The notes below the pieces were generated by a model, which worked only from the letters and a program-made list of their open reading frames with translations, had not been told where the DNA came from and did not search any database. DNA of 64,000 bases. It comes from Ampelomyces quisqualis (taxonomy: Eukaryota; Ascomycota; Dothideomycetes; Pleosporales; Phaeosphaeriaceae). Numbering within the stretch: the stretch's first letter is position 1; each line of letters begins with the position of its first letter. Positions 60,775 to 64,000 of this stretch are shown here, piece by piece. The stretch lies in assembly GCA_018398575.1 (NCBI GenBank), contig JAGTXZ010000003.1:1-64000 (forward strand). Reading direction: 5' to 3'. The translations under genes and the position numbers were made by a program.

Positions 60775-61405
60775 CCTACTGTAACAGCTAAAGTCTATTT
60801 TCTGCTGCAATAGCTAAAATCTATTTTCTGCTGTAACAGCCAAAATCTATTTCCTGCTGCAACAGCCAAAGTCTATTTCCTGCTGTAACAGCCAAAGTCT
60901 ATTTTCTGCTACAACAGCCAAAGTCTATTTCCTACTATAACAGCCAAAATCTATTTCCTGCTGCAACAGCTAAAGTCTATTTCCTGCTGTAATAGCTAAA
61001 GTTTATTTCCTGCTGCAACAGCCAATGTCTATTTTCTGCTGTAATAGCTAAAATCTATTTTCTACTACAACAGCCAAAATCTATTTTCTGCTACAATAGC
61101 CAAAATCTATTTTCTGCTATAATAGCCAAAGTCTATTTCCTGCTGTAACAGCTAAAGTCTATTTCCTGCTATAACAGCCAAAATCTATTTCCTGCTGCAA
61201 CAGCCAAAGTCTATTTCCTGCTACAATAGCCAAAATCTATTTTCTACTGTAATAGCTAAAATCTATTTCCTGCTGCAACAGCTAAAGTCTATTTCCTGCT
61301 GCAATAGCCAAAGTCTATTTCCTGCTGCAACAGCCAAAGTTTATTTTCTGCTGTAATAGCCAAAATCTATTTCCTGCTACAACAGCCAAAATCTATTTCC
61401 TGGTT
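60775..61405. repeat. 26-bp minisatellite, second array, about 24 copies
   Basis: Same unit as at 2.1-3.1 kb, in the same orientation and in the same position relative to the upstream gene. Here TAATAGC variants (from CAACAGC) are commoner, so this array looks more mutated. Confidence 0.95.
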
Positions 61406-62034
61406 GTACGCAACAGTCTATTTTGGGTTTAGCTATAACGCACTAACTAGAAATAATCTATTTTTAAGCTAGAACAGGCTGTACCATGTACAGTAGAGAT
61501 TATACTTATAGTAAATATTAATATAATTACTTTCTATGTATAGGTTTTATGTAAATAATAGTAGTACTCTACTAGAATAGAATTAGTATATATCTATAGC
61601 CTAAAGTAAATTATACTAGTACTATACTAAAAAAGAATTATTATATCTACTACTCTAAATAGAATTATACTAGTACTAAAGTTTAAAAGAATAAGTATTA
61701 TAATTCTATTATATATTAAGTTATACAAGTATAATAGTTTAATAGAATTAGTATTATACTACTATAATAGGTTAAATTATACTAGTACTATACTTAAATA
61801 GAATAAGTATATTTCTTTTAATATAATTTAACTAGACTACTATAATTCTTCAATAATAATAGTACTAGTAATTAATTGAAATTCAATTTATAGTTATAGT
61901 ACTACTAATAAAGTTTTAAGTAATTAAAGTCTTAGTAATAATCTAGCGTTTTTAACTATATATAGAGCTTAAGATTTAACTATTTTAAACTCTCTATCTA
62001 ATCTTCTATCTAACTATTAAACTATCTAACTATT

Positions 62035-62041
62035 TATCTAC

Positions 62042-62072
<31 letters not shown>

Positions 62073-62075
62073 CAT
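62035..62075. repeat. (CTAT)n microsatellite
   Basis: About eight CTAT units within a longer CTAT/CTAA-rich stretch about 120 bp before a small open frame. Confidence 0.9.
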
Positions 62076-62192
62076 ACTATAAGCTATAGAAACCTATCTA
62101 TCTATTTTATAGTATCTACTTTAAACTCTATTCTAGTAAGTTCTACTATATACTACTACTTATAAAATAAAACTAATATATATATTTAGAAA

Positions 62193-62641
62193 ATGTCCTA
62201 CTCTAAGCCTAATTATAATACTCTAGAAGCTAAAGAGTTTATTAAAACAAATCTCTCTAGTTTATCTTTAGTTTCTACCTATACTATAGGTAGAAAGGTA
62301 TATAATCTTAGAGATTTGGAAAGTAATAAAGTAGTGTGCTTTTTAGCTTATCTAGTAAATTATAATAAGCTACCTAGCTTAGTTAACTATATTTATAATA
62401 GAAGTAAGTATATCTTTTTAACGCTAGAAAAAAGAATTTACTAACTATAACTAGGCTTAGAACTAGGCTATACTAGATTTATTCTAATTATAGCTACTTC
62501 TAATATAAAAGAAGAGTTCTACTTTAGTTATTATAACTCTAAAGTTATAGATAAAGTTATATACCTTAAAAATAAAGTAGACCTAGAGTCTCTAGTAAAG
62601 GAAAGAGTTTCTAATATTTTAGAAAAAGAACTAGAAAAGTA
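62193..62641 (+). pseudogene. Small Lys/Asn/Ile-rich frame in the AT-rich insert
   Basis: ATG 62193 opens 83 codons (MSYSKPNYNTLEAKEFIKTN ... LEKRIY), a TAA, then the same phase continues after one more stop as LGLELGYTRFILIIATSNIK ... LVKERVSNILEKELEK to about 62641. About 150 codons with two TAA interruptions, which could be mutated CAA/CGA. The composition is more AT-rich than other genes here. Charged and helical at the C-terminus; the N-terminal half is reminiscent of small transposon HTH proteins, but I cannot name a family. Confidence 0.35.
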
Positions 62642-63364
62642 AGTTATATATATAATAATAAAAAGTACTTTAACTAATTCTATTTAGTATTCCTACCTTT
62701 TTTAATAAAGAAACTCTTACTTTACTAGAAGAGTTAGAAGAAAATAGAGAAGAAGGAAGTAAGGAGTATAATATAGATACTACCTACTAGTTTCTTTTAA
62801 TAATATATATTTTTCTTTATAGTTTTTTTCTTCTATTTCTTAAAAAATAGATTTTTTTTAAAAGAAGTAAAGGAACTTAGGCTAGCGTTTTTAAGTTTTA
62901 AATCTTAGTACTTTAGTAAATCTCTAAATTATTTCTATACTTTACTATTATTTTTAGTTAGTATAGATTTACTTATTTTTAGAAAATATATTAAAATAGT
63001 ATAACACTATATAGTTTATATACTTATTTAAAAAAAGTTTCTTTTAACCTTTGTTTATAGAGATAATACTTTTTTATATATATTATAAAAAAAAAACTTA
63101 GGATTAACTTTTCTAGAAATTTATATTTTCTTATATTTACTTTACTTTATATAGATCTTTTTTCTTCTACTCTAGTTAGATAAATATATAACTAATAAGT
63201 TAAGTTTTACTTTATACTAAAGAGAGAATTTAAGTAAGAATTTTTAAAAAGCTTAAGTATAAAAAGTAAATAGAGATATTTATAGAAACTAATACTTATA
63301 CTAGAAAAGATACTTAAAAAAAAGAGACTTACTAGAAATATCTAACTAGTAAGTTTTTAACAAG

Positions 63365-64000
63365 CTATGAGTTGGATAAAAGGGCCTAGATAAAACTTTT
63401 TTTTATAGCCTAGTAAGCTTTCTAGTACTATAAAAAACTAGTTATACTATTTTCTAGCTTAGTTATATATTCTGAAGCTATAGAAACTACTATAAAAAAA
63501 GGTTTAGATAAAAGAGCCTAGATAAAAGAGCCTAGATTAAAGGGCCTTAATAAAAGAGCCTAGATAAAAGAGCTTAGATAAAAGGGCCTAGATAAAACTT
63601 TTTTTTATAGCTTAGTAAGCTTTCTAGTATTATAGTATAGCTAGTTATAGTATTTTCTAGCTTAGTTATATATTATAGAGCTATATAAACTACTATAAAA
63701 AAAAGGCCTAGATAAAAGGGTCTCGATAAAACTTTTTTTTATAGCTTATTAAGCTTTCTAGTATTATAGTATAGCTAGTTATACAATTTCCTAGCTTAGT
63801 TATATATTAGAAAGCTATAAAAACTACTTTAGAAAAGGGCCTGGATAAAAGGGTCTAGATGAAAGGGCCTAGATAAAACTTTTTTTTGATAGCTTAGTAA
63901 GCTTTCTAGTATTATAGTATAGCTAGTTATACTATTTTCTAGCTTAGTTATATAGTAGAAAGCTATAAAAACTACTTTAAAAAAAGGGCCTAGATAAAAG
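63365..64000. repeat. Subtelomeric satellite, second array (continues past the end)
   Basis: Same core words as 3210-5345 (TAGCTTAGTAAGC, CTAGTTATACTATTTTC, GGGCCTAGATAAAA) in the same orientation. At least four units are visible, and the array runs off the window. Early units here are more diverged. Confidence 0.95.

Larger units (their letters stand above)
61490..63365. mobile_element. AT-rich 1.9-kb segment inserted between minisatellite and satellite
   Basis: In copy 1 the GTACAGTAG junction passes directly into the satellite. Here it is followed by about 1.87 kb of much more AT-rich DNA before the satellite resumes. The segment begins with repeated TATACTAGTACTATA-like and AGAATTAGTATTATA motifs and holds a CTAT microsatellite and a small frame. 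No terminal inverted repeat or target duplication was recognised, so mobile origin is only inferred from the presence/absence difference. Confidence 0.4.

Overview
The window is subtelomeric DNA from a filamentous ascomycete (Pezizomycotina). Short introns with GTAAGT donors and CTAAC branch sites that share one hairpin core make a Dothideomycete plausible, but that is an inference. A (CCCTAA)11 telomeric tract lies at 657-722. Everything to its right carries a repeat-induced point mutation (RIP) signature: excess TAG, TAA and CTAG, near absence of TCA/TGA/CCA/TGG, and long reading frames broken only by stops that C-to-T or G-to-A changes can make. I see no intact conserved gene and no rRNA, tRNA or CRISPR array.

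Layout. 1-647: sequence of ordinary composition on the outer side of the telomeric tract. 723-5340: a block made of an unidentified gene, a 26-bp minisatellite and a satellite; it recurs at 59.4-64 kb. 5.5-6.6 kb: degenerate tandem repeats. 7.9-10.2 kb (+): BCS1-like AAA ATPase. 11.0-14.4 kb (+): unknown protein with an Ile-Ala-Ala tract. 15.7-14.3 kb (-): CCHC zinc-knuckle protein. 17.05-22.9 kb (+): SNF2-family helicase with five exact-length 73-residue repeats. 23.9-25.9 kb: tandem array that becomes a 210-bp unit. 28.3-26.3 kb (-): unknown coiled-coil-rich protein. 28.8-34.5 kb (+): telomere-linked RecQ helicase. 36.2-38.0 kb: 145-147-bp repeats. 38.6-40.2 kb (+): tyrosyl-DNA-phosphodiesterase-like gene. 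46.6-40.9 kb (-): intron-rich unknown gene whose introns share a hairpin core. 47.9-47.0 kb (-): telobox Myb protein. 48.5-49.8 kb (+): unknown gene. 52.9-53.8 kb: 31-bp repeats. 58.7-54.1 kb (-): second telomere-linked RecQ helicase. 58.9-64.0 kb: second copy of the terminal block with a 1.9-kb AT-rich insertion.

The recognisable genes are mostly genome-maintenance types: two RecQ helicases, a SNF2 ATPase, a Tdp1-like enzyme and a telobox Myb protein. Several frames of 2-6 kb keep one phase with no frameshift, so they appear to have been inactivated mainly by transitions while still structurally intact. The most unusual signals are the family of hairpin-bearing introns, the 73-residue repeat helicase, the telobox protein lying in telomere-proximal DNA, and the telomere that cuts into one copy of a duplicated gene.
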